Source: Mucilaginibacter defluvii
GTDB taxonomy: Bacteria; Bacteroidota; Bacteroidia; Sphingobacteriales; Sphingobacteriaceae
NCBI RefSeq assembly: GCF_039543225.1
Contig: NZ_BAABJI010000002.1
Location: forward strand, 1,550,001 to 1,614,000
Direction of reading: 5' to 3'
DNA: 64,000 bases
The notes beneath the pieces were generated by a model. It made no database searches. It was not told the DNA's origin and saw only the letters and a program-made list of their open reading frames with translations. Below are positions 49,316-58,771 of this stretch, in pieces. Position numbers and translations under genes: made by a program. Numbering within the stretch: the first letter of the stretch is position 1; every line of letters starts with the position of its first letter.

Positions 49316-51220
49316 ATGTACAAATATATTTTTTTAGTGTGTGCGGGCATGTTAGCGGTTTGCGCGAAAGCGCAAACTGTTAGCAGTCCGGACAAAAGCA
49401 TTACAGTATCGTTTAACATTAACGCAGGCAAACCCGTTTATTCGGTAACCCGCAAGGGAACGCCGGTTATTGCGGCATCCGCTTTAGGTATTGATCAGAG
49501 CAACGGGAACTTTTACAGCGGCTTAAAGCTCAAATCATCAAAAAGCAGTATGGGCGGCCAGCTTTACACCATGGTGAACGCCAAAAAGCACCACATTAAC
49601 TATAAGTACAGTGAGCGTGTTTATAGTTTGCTTAACGCCGCCGGTAAGCAAATGAATGTGATCTTCCGGGTGTCAGATGACGGTGTAGCCTTTCGCTATC
49701 ATTTCCCGGACGGCGGCAAGAATGACGCGGTCATCAACAAAGAAGTTACCGAGTATCACTTCGCCCCGTCAACAAAAACCTGGCTGCAACCTAAAGCCGA
49801 AGCCAAAAGCGGTTGGGAACATACTAACCCGTCTTACGAAGAAAATTACGATCAGGATGTTACCGCAGGTAAATCCGCTAAAAACGGCTGGATATATCCT
49901 GCACTCTTTAAAACCGGTAATAATTGGGCTTTGATAACCGAAGCAGGTATGGACGGAAGCTATTGCGGCACCACGCTAAAAAATGACCAGGGAAACAGTA
50001 ATTATAAGATCAGCTTTCCTGACGCACGTGAAATTTATACCGGCAGAGATCTGCTGCCTAAAAACGTAACCTATACGCCTTGGCGTGTAATTACCATAGG
50101 CAGTTTGAAAACTATTGTAGAATCTACTTTGGGTACAGATGTTGCACCACCGGCTATTTTGCTTAAGGACGAATCCATAGTAAAGCCCGGTAAAGCGGCC
50201 TGGAGCTGGATCATGAGTAAGGACGATTCCATCACCTATACTGAGCAAATACGCTACGTTGACCTGGCCCATAAAATGAACTGGCAATACTGCCTGGTTG
50301 ATGCCGCCTGGGATCAAAAGATTGGTTACGACAAAATAAAACAACTGGCCGATTACGCCAAAACCAAAAATGTAGGCATACTATTGTGGTACAATTCCGC
50401 AGGCCCATGGAATACCGTAAAATACACTCCAAAAGATAAACTACTTACGCACGAGGATCGCGAAAAGGAATTTACCCGCTTGAACGAAATGGGTATAAAG
50501 GGCGTAAAGATTGACTTTTTTGGTGGCGATGGCCGCTCAATGATCCAGTATTACGTTGATATTTTGAAGGATGCTGCCGCGCATGGCCTGTTAGTAAATT
50601 TTCATGGCGCTACTTTACCACGCGGATGGGCACGCACTTACCCCAACCTGATGACTACCGAGGCTGTAAAAGGTTTTGAGATGGTTACGTTTGATCAAGG
50701 CAATGCTGATAACCAGGCGAACCATTGCGCCATGCTGCCATATACCCGCAACGCGTTCGATCCGATGGATTTTACGCCCATGAACTTGTACAAAATACCT
50801 ACGCAGGTAACACGTAAAACTACCAGCGGCTTTGAGCTGGCTACCAGCGTAGTGTTCCTGTCGGGCATACAGCATTACGCGGAGTCGCCTGATGGCATGT
50901 CGCGTCAGCCCGAATATGTAGTATCGTTCCTGCAAAATCTGCCTAACTATTGGGATGATGTACGCTTTGTTGACGGCTATCCGGGTAAATACGCGGTTAT
51001 CGCGCGTAAAAGCGGTAACAAATGGTACGTAGCAGGTATAAACGGCGAAAATGAAGGCAAAGAAGTTACCATCAACCTGAAAGATTTCAAAGCCACCAAA
51101 GCTAAACTAATTACAGATGGCGCGGAACCACTAACCTTTACGCAAAGCAACGTACCTACCAACAACCCGGCAAAGATTACTATGAAAGGCAACGGTGGCT
51201 TTGTGCTCGTACTGGAATAA
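49316..51220 (+). CDS. GH97 retaining glycosidase
   Basis: A 634-residue exported GH97 enzyme (signal [15 protein letters not shown]). The N-terminal beta-sandwich is followed by the barrel, with [19 protein letters not shown] in which Asp is the nucleophile of the retaining branch (the inverting SusB branch uses Glu instead). [20 protein letters not shown], then [20 protein letters not shown] follows; its Glu is the likely acid/base. Retaining GH97 enzymes are alpha-galactosidases and, in Bacteroides PULs for arabinose-rich glycans, beta-L-arabinopyranosidases. The position between araD and araA makes an arabinopyranosidase plausible. Confidence 0.9.
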   Translation: MYKYIFLVCAGMLAVCAKAQTVSSPDKSITVSFNINAGKPVYSVTRKGTPVIAASALGIDQSNGNFYSGLKLKSSKSSMGGQLYTMVNAKKHHINYKYSERVYSLLNAAGKQMNVIFRVSDDGVAFRYHFPDGGKNDAVINKEVTEYHFAPSTKTWLQPKAEAKSGWEHTNPSYEENYDQDVTAGKSAKNGWIYPALFKTGNNWALITEAGMDGSYCGTTLKNDQGNSNYKISFPDAREIYTGRDLLPKNVTYTPWRVITIGSLKTIVESTLGTDVAPPAILLKDESIVKPGKAAWSWIMSKDDSITYTEQIRYVDLAHKMNWQYCLVDAAWDQKIGYDKIKQLADYAKTKNVGILLWYNSAGPWNTVKYTPKDKLLTHEDREKEFTRLNEMGIKGVKIDFFGGDGRSMIQYYVDILKDAAAHGLLVNFHGATLPRGWARTYPNLMTTEAVKGFEMVTFDQGNADNQANHCAMLPYTRNAFDPMDFTPMNLYKIPTQVTRKTTSGFELATSVVFLSGIQHYAESPDGMSRQPEYVVSFLQNLPNYWDDVRFVDGYPGKYAVIARKSGNKWYVAGINGENEGKEVTINLKDFKATKAKLITDGAEPLTFTQSNVPTNNPAKITMKGNGGFVLVLE

Positions 51221-51255
51221 AACTTGAAACAACTTATTTAATACTGAATATTAAC

Positions 51256-52746
51256 ATGATCGATTTAAAAACACTTGAGGTTTGGTTTTTAACCGGAAGC
51301 CAGCATTTATATGGCGAGGAAACACTGAACCAGGTTGCCGAACACTCTAAGCAATTAGCTGCCGCGCTTGACAGTGCCGGCCAGATACCCGTGCGCGTGG
51401 TTTACAAACCTACTGTTAAAACTACTGAAGAAATTTACGCAACCATACAGGAAGCCAATATTGCGGAAAATGTTATTGGCATTATTACCTGGATGCACAC
51501 TTTTTCGCCTGCTAAAATGTGGATTCGTGGCCTGAGCATTCTTAAAAAACCGATGCTGCACCTGCATACGCAATTTAATCGCGATATTCCGTGGAGTTCA
51601 ATTGATATGGACTTTATGAACCTTAATCAAAGCGCACACGGTGACAGGGAATTCGGCTTTATGGTATCGCGTATGCGCAAAAACCGTAAGGTTGTGGTTG
51701 GACACTGGCAGGATGAAGAAGTATTGACCCAGATAGGGTCGTGGACACGCGCCGCCGCCGGCTGGCACGATTGGCAGGGCGCAAAATTTGCCCGCTTTGG
51801 TGATAACATGCGCTATGTGGCCGTAACCGACGGCGATAAAGTTGAGGCCGAGTTAAAATTCGGGTTCGCGGTAAACAGCTATGGCATTGGCGACCTTGTG
51901 GCACTGATTGACAGCGTTACACCGGAAGCGGTTGATCAATTGCTTAACGAATATGAAAGCACTTATACTCTTGCCGATGATTTGAAACGTGGCGGCGCGC
52001 AACATTCGTCAGTTTACGAAGCAGCTAAGATTGAGCTTGGCCTGCGCAAGTTTTTAGAAGATGGTAACTTTAAAGGCTTTACCGATACCTTTGAGGATTT
52101 GCATGGCATGGTACAATTGCCGGGCCTTGCCGTACAACGCTTGTTAGCTGATGGCTATGGATTTGCCGGCGAGGGCGACTGGAAAACCGTTGCGCTGGTA
52201 CGTGCCTTTAAGGTTATGGGTAGCGGCCTGCCGGGCGGCAATGCCTTTATGGAAGATTACACTTATCACTTCGACCCGAACAATGCGCTGGTATTAGGCT
52301 CGCACATGCTGGAAGTTGATGCTTCATTGGCAAGTGGCAAAGCAAGTTTAGAAGTACATCCGCTGGGCATCGGCGGCAAAGCCGACCCTGCAAGGCTGGT
52401 ATTTAACGTAGCCGGTGGCGCCGCGTTAAATGCATCGTTGATTGATATGGGCAACCGTTTCCGTTTGTTGGTGAATGAGGTTGAGGCTGTTGAACCGCAA
52501 AATGACCTCCCGAACCTGCCTGTTGCCCGTGTATTATGGAAACCACTGCCTGATATGAAGACCGGCTGTGCCGCATGGATTTACGCCGGCGGCGCACACC
52601 ACACCGCCTACAGCCAAAACCTTACTGCCGAAATGATTCAGGATTTTGCCGACATGGCCGATATTGAGTATTTACGCATAGGCAAAGACACTACTATCGA
52701 AAGCTTCCGTAACGAACTTCGCTGGAACGAAGTAGCTTACAAATAA
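51256..52746 (+). CDS. araA: L-arabinose isomerase
   Basis: A 496-residue enzyme that converts L-arabinose to L-ribulose using Mn2+. The start [20 protein letters not shown] is the AraA signature, and the metal site residues lie in [20 protein letters not shown] (Glu, His) and [33 protein letters not shown] and [13 protein letters not shown] are typical. It follows GH97 with 35 bases between, in the arabinose operon; a hairpin terminator or attenuator follows at 52757-52797 before the transporter. Confidence 0.97.
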   Translation: MIDLKTLEVWFLTGSQHLYGEETLNQVAEHSKQLAAALDSAGQIPVRVVYKPTVKTTEEIYATIQEANIAENVIGIITWMHTFSPAKMWIRGLSILKKPMLHLHTQFNRDIPWSSIDMDFMNLNQSAHGDREFGFMVSRMRKNRKVVVGHWQDEEVLTQIGSWTRAAAGWHDWQGAKFARFGDNMRYVAVTDGDKVEAELKFGFAVNSYGIGDLVALIDSVTPEAVDQLLNEYESTYTLADDLKRGGAQHSSVYEAAKIELGLRKFLEDGNFKGFTDTFEDLHGMVQLPGLAVQRLLADGYGFAGEGDWKTVALVRAFKVMGSGLPGGNAFMEDYTYHFDPNNALVLGSHMLEVDASLASGKASLEVHPLGIGGKADPARLVFNVAGGAALNASLIDMGNRFRLLVNEVEAVEPQNDLPNLPVARVLWKPLPDMKTGCAAWIYAGGAHHTAYSQNLTAEMIQDFADMADIEYLRIGKDTTIESFRNELRWNEVAYK

Positions 52747-52756
52747 TTATATTAGC

Positions 52757-52797
52757 AGGCCGGCATTTCAGGATGGGATTTTGAGTGCCGGCCTTTT
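52757..52797 (+). terminator. Terminator or attenuator between araA and symporter
   Basis: AGGCCGGCA and TGCCGGCCT form a perfect 9-base stem around a 20-base loop, followed by TTTT, 10 bases after the araA stop. Since the symporter starts only 25 bases later, it probably limits rather than blocks its expression. Confidence 0.7.
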
Positions 52798-52821
52798 AAC
52801 CAATTTTAACCCTAATTTTTT

Positions 52822-54522
52822 ATGAGTAAATTCTCAACTATTGATATCGTTGTGTTCGTTATCTACTTTGTGTTGGTAACGGGCTACGGTATATGGGTAT
52901 ACCGCCTTAAACGAAATAAGGGCGTATCCGATTCAAAAGACTTTTTCCTGGCCGAGGGATCGCTCACCTGGTGGGCTATCGGCGCATCACTTATCGCTTC
53001 CAACATCTCAGCCGAGCAATTCATCGGCATGAGTGGTAACGGCTTTGTGGTAGGTATTGCCGTTGCGGCTTACGAATGGGTGGCGGCCATCGCGCTCATC
53101 ATCGTGGCTGTATGGTTTATACCGGTGTATCTTAAAAATAAGATATTTACCATGCCGCAATTCCTGCAAACCCGGTACAACGAAACCGTGAGTTTGATCA
53201 TGGCTATCTTTTGGCTGTTTTTATATGTGTTTGTAAACCTTACCTCTATCCTGTACCTGGGCGCCCTTGCTATTGATAATATTGCCGGCGGCGGCTACTT
53301 TCACCTCATCATCATCGTGATGGCCATTTTCGCGTTGGTTATTACACTTGGTGGTATGAAGGTTATCGGCTTTACCGATGTTATTCAGGTATTGGTATTA
53401 ATTATCGGAGGTTTGGCAACAACCTACATTGCGTTAACTCTGGTAAGCGAGCAATTTGGCTTGGGTAAAGATGTATGGGGTGGTTTTACAGCCATGATGA
53501 AAGACGCGCCGGACCACTTTAAAATGATCATCGAAAAACCAAAACCTGGCGCCTCGCAAAGCGATATAAACAAATACCTGATGCTGCCGGGCATCGCCAT
53601 GTATTTTGCCGGCCAGTGGATAGTGAACCTGAACTATTGGGGCTGCAACCAGTACATTACCCAACGCGCTTTAGGCGCCAATTTACAAACGGCGCGTACC
53701 GGTATTTTATTCGCAGGCTTTTTGAAACTGGGTATGCCGGTTATTGTAATGCTGCCGGGTATTGCTGCATATGTACTTTACAAAAATGGTGGTATACAGG
53801 CTGAAATGGCACCTGGCGGCCACTTCAATGCAGACAACGCTTATTCGGCCATTTTAGGTTTTTTACCTACCGGATTAAAAGGCCTTTCACTGGCTGCATT
53901 AACCGCGGCTATTGTGGCCTCATTAGCGGGTAAAGCTAACAGTATCTCAACTATTTTTACGCTGGATATCTACAAGAAATATATCAACCGTGAAGCAGGC
54001 GAAAAGAAACTGGTTATAGTTGGCCGTATCACCATAGCTGCTGCCATGGCGCTATCTATATTACTTACCTGGAAAGACTTGTTAGGCATTGGGGGTGAGG
54101 GTGGTTTTACCTTCATCCAAAAATATACAGGCTTTATTAGTCCGGGTATATTTGCCATGTTCCTGCTGGGTATGTTCTGGAAACGTACTACCGGCGCGGC
54201 GGCTATCGCGGGTATCCTTACCGGTTTTGGCATGTCGGTACTGTTCAACAACTATGCCCCTAAGCTGTTTGGTAACGAAACCTTTTTGTACACCGCTTAC
54301 CCTAAAGGTGATGGTACTTATGAAATACCGTTCCTGATTTGTATGGGCTTATCCTTCCTGTTCACCATGATCGTGATGGTACTGATCAGTCTTCGCGGCC
54401 CTAAGGTGAACCCGAAAGCTTTCGTGCTGGATACATCCATGTTCAAGGTTGCCCCTTCAACACTGGCCCTTATTGTTTTAACGCTATTAATGATCACAGC
54501 GCTTTACGTGCGCTTCTGGTAA
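52822..54522 (+). CDS. Sodium:solute symporter, probable arabinose transporter
   Basis: A 566-residue SSS-family transporter with about 14 membrane helices. The family signature is present in IGASLIASNISAEQFIGMSG and GAYEWVAAIALIIVAVWFIP-type helices; the loop NLNYWGCNQYITQRALGANL and LSLAALTAAIVASLAGKANS (SxxS sodium site region) are typical of SGLT-like sugar symporters. Last gene of the arabinose operon, so L-arabinose is the likely substrate; the family also carries galactose, xylose and inositol. Confidence 0.9.
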   Translation: MSKFSTIDIVVFVIYFVLVTGYGIWVYRLKRNKGVSDSKDFFLAEGSLTWWAIGASLIASNISAEQFIGMSGNGFVVGIAVAAYEWVAAIALIIVAVWFIPVYLKNKIFTMPQFLQTRYNETVSLIMAIFWLFLYVFVNLTSILYLGALAIDNIAGGGYFHLIIIVMAIFALVITLGGMKVIGFTDVIQVLVLIIGGLATTYIALTLVSEQFGLGKDVWGGFTAMMKDAPDHFKMIIEKPKPGASQSDINKYLMLPGIAMYFAGQWIVNLNYWGCNQYITQRALGANLQTARTGILFAGFLKLGMPVIVMLPGIAAYVLYKNGGIQAEMAPGGHFNADNAYSAILGFLPTGLKGLSLAALTAAIVASLAGKANSISTIFTLDIYKKYINREAGEKKLVIVGRITIAAAMALSILLTWKDLLGIGGEGGFTFIQKYTGFISPGIFAMFLLGMFWKRTTGAAAIAGILTGFGMSVLFNNYAPKLFGNETFLYTAYPKGDGTYEIPFLICMGLSFLFTMIVMVLISLRGPKVNPKAFVLDTSMFKVAPSTLALIVLTLLMITALYVRFW

Positions 54523-54547
54523 AATTTTGTTCCGTTCAATAATCGAG

Positions 54548-54578
54548 AGGCAGTTCCTGTATATCAGGGCTGCCTTTC
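54548..54578. terminator. Terminator after the symporter gene
   Basis: Nested hairpin: AGGCAG pairs with CTGCCT and, inside it, CCTG pairs with CAGG around TATAT, followed by TT. It ends the arabinose operon and lies against the convergent 474-residue gene's stop at 54577. Confidence 0.75.
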
Positions 54579-56001
54579 AATTTGCGCCGGGTTTGTTCCA
54601 GGTTTGCGGCGGAATAACCGGGTTGATGCGGAAATTTGAATACTGTGTAGATAATTGCTGCTTACCGGCGGTATTCAATTCGGCATAAGGCATTAATATA
54701 CCATCCGTTTGCCTGAAGTCGGAATAAACGGTAGTCAAAGGCACCTTGGTCGCCAGGTCACCCGAGGCCGACATTTGTCCTTTATCATTTATAATGAACG
54801 CGTACCGCTTACCATTCTGCATACAAACTATCGCGGTACCTGCCTTGCCTGTTTTAACACTCTCTATGGTTAAAGCCTCAATCTCTGATTTGCGCAAGCC
54901 TAAAATACCGGTGTAAAATGATGTACGCATTTCATTTATACGCGTGGTAGTTAGCGGAGCTGTTCGTCCGCCCTGCCACTCCCAGCCGCTGCCGCCTTCC
55001 AGTTGTTGCACCTGTAATAGTTTGCCGCCTTTGCTCATCTCCAGGCGCAGGCGCTCTCCGGTTACAGCAACATAACCTGTAACGGATATACCTTGTACGG
55101 TTGCCTCGAAAGTGATCGTCTTCACGTTATCAAGTTTGGTGCCGCCGTGGGTAGCATTGGCTTTAAGCAGCATTGCTTTTGCATCAGCTATATTACCAGA
55201 TGCTCCGGTGTTTGCGTTACTATTGTTGGCAGATAAACGCCTCTTACTTTTAGCAGACGAAGAGGCTGACCGCTCTGCCGCCATTTCCTTTTCATCCTTC
55301 ATAAAATAAATATCGCCATCAATAACCGCCATCACTGGTTTTTCCGCCGGGCGATAATAGAAGGAGTGTGTTTGTGTTTTACCGTCATCAAAACTAAGCG
55401 TAAGTACACCCTTGTTTATTTTGTAGGCACCCACCCCCTCTTTTTTATTGGTACCGCCACCGCCTATACCATCACCGGCTATAACGGATGTATTTTCGCT
55501 ATTGGTACTAAAACGGCCTTTACCATCAAAATACAATCCACGGGTAGATGATGTGCCCACGAAGGTAGTTCCGGTGCCCATGCCACCCATACTGCTCAAT
55601 TTTTTAAATTCCAGAAAACCTTTAGGCACGCTGCTATCCATGGGTTGCCTGAACAGGATGAAGCTGCCCGCATCTATCTTATCAGCGCTTTGTATCTCAT
55701 AGTCAGAAACATCGCCATCCTTACTGAATTTCAAGGTCAGCTTTTTACCGGAAATAGTATAGCGCCCGGTGGTGCGCTTTTGCCAGTCGGGTTTATCAAG
55801 CTCATCATTAAATGTTCCATCGGGCCTAAAGAGGTACACCTCGTCAATACGGTTCATGCCACCTCCCGGCGTTACCGAGGGCATCAGTTTTACACCGGCG
55901 TAAACGCCATTTAATGTTTTTGTTTGGCCATTTACAACATCGGCAAAAAGCAGGGTGCACCACACCATCATGGCCAACCGGAGTATCCGCATATATGTCA
56001 T
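54577..56001 (-). CDS. Exported two-part protein of unknown function
   Basis: A 474-residue protein with a signal peptide (AMMVWCTLLFADVVNG|Q). Residues about 25-240 are a beta-rich lipocalin-like part (GRYTISGKKLTLKFSKDGDV, YFDGKGRFSTNSENTS). A low-complexity Ser/Lys/Asn linker follows (about 243-270, SASSSAKSKRRLSANNSNAN). The C-terminal half (about 275-470) looks like an outer-membrane lipoprotein carrier (LolA-like) fold: VQGISVTGYVAVTGERLRLE, and LQVQQLEGGSGWEWQGG. The combination is unusual in my experience; function unknown. Convergent with the symporter. Confidence 0.75.
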   Translation of the reverse strand: MTYMRILRLAMMVWCTLLFADVVNGQTKTLNGVYAGVKLMPSVTPGGGMNRIDEVYLFRPDGTFNDELDKPDWQKRTTGRYTISGKKLTLKFSKDGDVSDYEIQSADKIDAGSFILFRQPMDSSVPKGFLEFKKLSSMGGMGTGTTFVGTSSTRGLYFDGKGRFSTNSENTSVIAGDGIGGGGTNKKEGVGAYKINKGVLTLSFDDGKTQTHSFYYRPAEKPVMAVIDGDIYFMKDEKEMAAERSASSSAKSKRRLSANNSNANTGASGNIADAKAMLLKANATHGGTKLDNVKTITFEATVQGISVTGYVAVTGERLRLEMSKGGKLLQVQQLEGGSGWEWQGGRTAPLTTTRINEMRTSFYTGILGLRKSEIEALTIESVKTGKAGTAIVCMQNGKRYAFIINDKGQMSASGDLATKVPLTTVYSDFRQTDGILMPYAELNTAGKQQLSTQYSNFRINPVIPPQTWNKPGAN

Positions 56002-56083
56002 AACCGTTTTAACAACAACATTTAAAACCTTGTTTAAGCAAATAAATTAATTAACATGGCAGCTACATTTTCTCATAACCTAT

Positions 56084-56091
56084 TAAATTTG
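56084..56091 (+). promoter_or_regulatory. -7 box TAAATTTG of the HPP gene
   Basis: Exact TAnnTTTG match 10 bases before the start codon. If used, the leader is only about 4 bases. Confidence 0.45.
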
Positions 56092-56101
56092 CAATGTTTT
56101 T

Positions 56102-56683
56102 ATGAGAAGAATAATTCAGCATCACGCAAAAAGAGCCAAATACATCATCTACAAAGAAACACTTATTGATTTCAGGGAGCATTTATGGACGTTCATCGGC
56201 TCGTTCTTGGGCATCGGTATCATCGGCTTTTTAAACAGCAAATACTTCACCGCTTATGACAATCTTTTCCTGATCGGCTCGTTCGGTGCATCATCCGTGT
56301 TAATTTACGGGGCCATTAATAGTCCGCTGGCGCAACCGCGAAATTTAATCGGCGGGCATGTGGTTTGCGCCATTATCGGGGTAACCATTCATAAACTCAT
56401 TCCGGGCGAGCTTTGGCTTAGCTGCGCGTTATCGGTATCATGCTCCATTGTTGCCATGCAGATCACTAAAACATTACATCCGCCGGGTGGCGCTACGGCA
56501 CTGATCGCCAACATCGGCTCTGCTAAAATACACGCGTTAGGTTACTTTTATGTTTTTTGCCCGGTATTTTTAGGTGTAGTGATATTGTTTATAGTAGCGG
56601 TAATTTGCAATAACGCCACCTCGCACCGCAGTTATCCGCGAAATAAGCATTGGTATAAAATATGGTTGCGCGAGTATAAGTAA
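56102..56683 (+). CDS. HPP family membrane protein
   Basis: A 193-residue integral membrane protein of the HPP family with four to five helices: FIGSFLGIGIIGFLNSKYFT, IGSFGASSVLIYGAINSPLA, the family motif LAQPRNLIGGHVV and KTLHPPGGATALIANIGSA with the His-Pro-Pro core, then FYVFCPVFLGVVILFIVAVI. Some plant members transport nitrite, but bacterial function is not established. It has a putative promoter very close to the start and is divergent from the 474-residue gene, about 100 bases apart. Confidence 0.92.
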   Translation: MRRIIQHHAKRAKYIIYKETLIDFREHLWTFIGSFLGIGIIGFLNSKYFTAYDNLFLIGSFGASSVLIYGAINSPLAQPRNLIGGHVVCAIIGVTIHKLIPGELWLSCALSVSCSIVAMQITKTLHPPGGATALIANIGSAKIHALGYFYVFCPVFLGVVILFIVAVICNNATSHRSYPRNKHWYKIWLREYK

Positions 56684-56751
56684 AAAGATGATGAGCTTTT
56701 TAACAAAGCAAACTTGAGCCACTCAACAAAACGCGTAGCTTAATAACGCCA

Positions 56752-56759
56752 TACTTTTG
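56752..56759 (+). promoter_or_regulatory. -7 box TACTTTTG of the SDR gene
   Basis: Exact TAnnTTTG match 24 bases before the start codon, on the plus strand. Confidence 0.6.
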
Positions 56760-56783
56760 TGTTGTACTTAAATAAAACAGACA

Positions 56784-57668
56784 ATGACAAAAATATGGTT
56801 TATAACAGGCAGCTCCCGCGGATTAGGGCGCAGCCTGACCGAAGCAGTTTTAAAAAGCGGCGATAAAGTTGCCGCTACAGCACGTAACGCCAGTCAGTTG
56901 GATGATCTGGTAAAACAATATGGCGAACAGCTATTACCGGTACAGTTAGACGTTACCGATTATAAACAGGTTTACCAGGCCGTAGCTGATACTGTTAAAC
57001 ATTTTGGCCGGATTGATGTGTTGGTGAATAATGCGGGTTTCGGAATTATTGGCGCGGCCGAAGCTTATACCAATGAACAGGTACGCAGCCAATTAGAAAC
57101 CAACCTTTATGCGCCTATTGAGATTACCCGCGCGGTATTGCCTTACATGCGGCGGCAAGGCAGCGGGCGCATATTGCAGATCAGCTCTATTGGCGGGCGT
57201 GTAGGCAACCCGGGGCTAACCATGTACCAGGCTGCCAAATTTGGTTTAGGTGGTTTTACCGAAGCACTGGCCAAAGAGGTGGCCCCGCTGGGTATTTACG
57301 TAACGAGTGTTGAGCCCGGCGGTTTCCGTACAGACTGGGCCGGCGCATCCATGACCTATGCGCCCGAAATAGCCGGTTACGATACTGTTAAACAGCGTAC
57401 CGACTTTTTCAAAAGCGGAGATTTCATCCCCGTTGGTGATCCCGATAAGGCGGCAAAGGCTATGGTCGACCTGGCTATACACCCTAACCCACCCGTACAT
57501 TTAATACTGGGCAGCGAGGCCATCGGCATCCTGAAAAACGCCAATGAAACACGCGACGCCGAGATGGAGGCATGGCTGCCGGTAAGCCTGTCAACCGACC
57601 ATGATGATGCAGCTGACTTTTTAGATACCCCGCAGGGGCAGTGGTATACTAAAAACAACAAAAAGTAA
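56784..57668 (+). CDS. Short-chain dehydrogenase
   Basis: A 294-residue classical SDR. The cofactor motif is TGSSRGLGRSL (residues 8-18, TGxxxGxG), then VLVNNAGFGIIGA (NAG), and the catalytic residues Ser in LQISSIGGRVG with Tyr and Lys in MYQAAKFGLGG. The substrate is unknown. It is followed by a hairpin terminator and an AraC regulator, 68 bases later; such SDR/AraC pairs are common in Bacteroidota, with the regulator probably controlling the dehydrogenase. Confidence 0.92.
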   Translation: MTKIWFITGSSRGLGRSLTEAVLKSGDKVAATARNASQLDDLVKQYGEQLLPVQLDVTDYKQVYQAVADTVKHFGRIDVLVNNAGFGIIGAAEAYTNEQVRSQLETNLYAPIEITRAVLPYMRRQGSGRILQISSIGGRVGNPGLTMYQAAKFGLGGFTEALAKEVAPLGIYVTSVEPGGFRTDWAGASMTYAPEIAGYDTVKQRTDFFKSGDFIPVGDPDKAAKAMVDLAIHPNPPVHLILGSEAIGILKNANETRDAEMEAWLPVSLSTDHDDAADFLDTPQGQWYTKNNKK

Positions 57669-57687
57669 TTCTGATATTTGTATAGTG

Positions 57688-57725
57688 GGCATGCGGTACC
57701 TTACCGCGTGCCGACTGCTTTTTTA
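57688..57725 (+). terminator. Terminator after the SDR gene
   Basis: GGCATGCGGTA-CCT-TACCGCGTGCC, an 11-base stem with one G-U pair, followed by GACTGCTTTTTTA. Confidence 0.8.
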
Positions 57726-57736
57726 TAATTTTGATA

Positions 57737-58540
57737 ATGGCCGATACGAGATCACCCATAACCTACTCCTGCTATTACAGCTGCAACCGCTCAGGCGAGC
57801 AGTTTGTACCTGAGCATGTGCTGAGCTACCAGATATCGGGCACGCTTACCGTAAATAACGGCGATAAGGATTTTATATTCAATGAGGGCGATTTCCGCTT
57901 TGTCAGGCGCAATCAGTTACTCAAATTTATTAAACAGCCACCGCCTGACGGTGTATTTAAATCCGTATCGATATACCTTGACCAGGTTGCGCTGCAAAAC
58001 TTTAGCCGCAAATACGGGCAGAACGCCGGGCATAGCAAAACCACAATAGCTGATCCGGTTATACAATTAAGCGGCGATTCGTTTTTGAAGGCGTTTATGG
58101 ACTCGCTGATACCTTACATTGAGGGCGATCAGCCTGCTGACACACAACTTGAAATACTTAAACAATGTGAAGCGATTATGCTGTTGATGCGCGCACACCC
58201 TGAACTGAAGGATATTTTGTTTGATTTTAGCGAGCCCGGCAAAATAGACCTCGAGGCTTTTATGAATAAAAACTTTCACTTTAACGTTCACCTTAATCGC
58301 TTTGCTTACCTTACCGGGCGTAGCCTGGCTACATTTAAACGCGATTTTGAACATATATTTCACACCTCGCCAAGCCGCTGGCTGCAACAACGCAGGTTAC
58401 AGGAAGCCTATTTTATGCTGAAGGAACAAGGCAAAACCGCATCAGATGTATACCTTGATGTAGGGTTTGAGGATCTGTCACATTTTTCTTTCGCTTTTAA
58501 AAAAGCTTATGGCGTGCCGCCTTCAAAAATTGCGGGATAA
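57737..58540 (+). CDS. AraC family transcriptional regulator
   Basis: A 267-residue regulator. The first half (about 1-150) is a ligand-sensing beta barrel of the AraC_N type (VLSYQISGTLTVNNGDKDFI, FRFVRRNQLLKFIKQPPPDG). The C-terminal part has the two AraC helix-turn-helices: FAYLTGRSLATFKRDFEHIF, and DVYLDVGFEDLSHFSFAFKK. The ATG at 57737 is used; the reading frame opens six bases earlier with TTG. Probably controls the upstream SDR gene or itself; no operator is recognisable. Confidence 0.9.
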   Translation: MADTRSPITYSCYYSCNRSGEQFVPEHVLSYQISGTLTVNNGDKDFIFNEGDFRFVRRNQLLKFIKQPPPDGVFKSVSIYLDQVALQNFSRKYGQNAGHSKTTIADPVIQLSGDSFLKAFMDSLIPYIEGDQPADTQLEILKQCEAIMLLMRAHPELKDILFDFSEPGKIDLEAFMNKNFHFNVHLNRFAYLTGRSLATFKRDFEHIFHTSPSRWLQQRRLQEAYFMLKEQGKTASDVYLDVGFEDLSHFSFAFKKAYGVPPSKIAG

Positions 58541-58585
58541 TAACAATCAGGTGTTTTTATTATCACAACGGAAAAGAAATAAATT

Positions 58586-58593
58586 TATATTTG
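58586..58593 (+). promoter_or_regulatory. -7 box TATATTTG of the tRNA-Arg gene
   Basis: Exact TAnnTTTG match ending 8 bases before the tRNA 5' end. Confidence 0.7.
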
Positions 58594-58600
58594 CGCCACT

Positions 58601-58672
58601 GTTCCCGTAGTTCAATGGATAGAATGTCAGATTCCGGTTCTGATGATATGAGTTCGAATCTCGTCGGGAACA
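58601..58672 (+). tRNA. tRNA-Arg (anticodon CCG)
   Basis: Full cloverleaf by eye: acceptor GTTCCCG/CGGGAAC, D-arm GTTC/GAAT, anticodon stem TCAGA/TCTGA with loop TTCCGGT giving anticodon CCG (34-36), variable loop TGAT, T-arm ATGAG-TTCGAAT-CTCGT, discriminator A. CCA is not encoded, as in most Bacteroidota. Reads CGG codons. A hairpin terminator follows directly. Confidence 0.95.
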
Positions 58673-58680
58673 CTGGGTAT

Positions 58681-58712
58681 AAGCCTCTCTTTTAAAAGGA
58701 GAGGCTTTTTAT
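58681..58712 (+). terminator. Terminator after tRNA-Arg
   Basis: AAGCCTCTC and GAGAGGCTT form a perfect 9-base stem around TTTTAAAAG, followed by a T-run. Confidence 0.88.
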
Positions 58713-58771
58713 TTTATTTTGTGTTAAACCCAAACAGCGTTTTATAATCCTATCCATATATCAACCGAACC

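Noticed and set aside
30507-54522. A classical PUL with SusC/SusD
   Set aside because: No SusC or SusD-like gene is present between 28660 and 54522, so the PUL label is not supported.
58601-58672. tRNA-Arg as a possible integration site of a mobile element
   Set aside because: No integrase or direct repeat of the tRNA end is visible nearby, and the flanks are ordinary genes.
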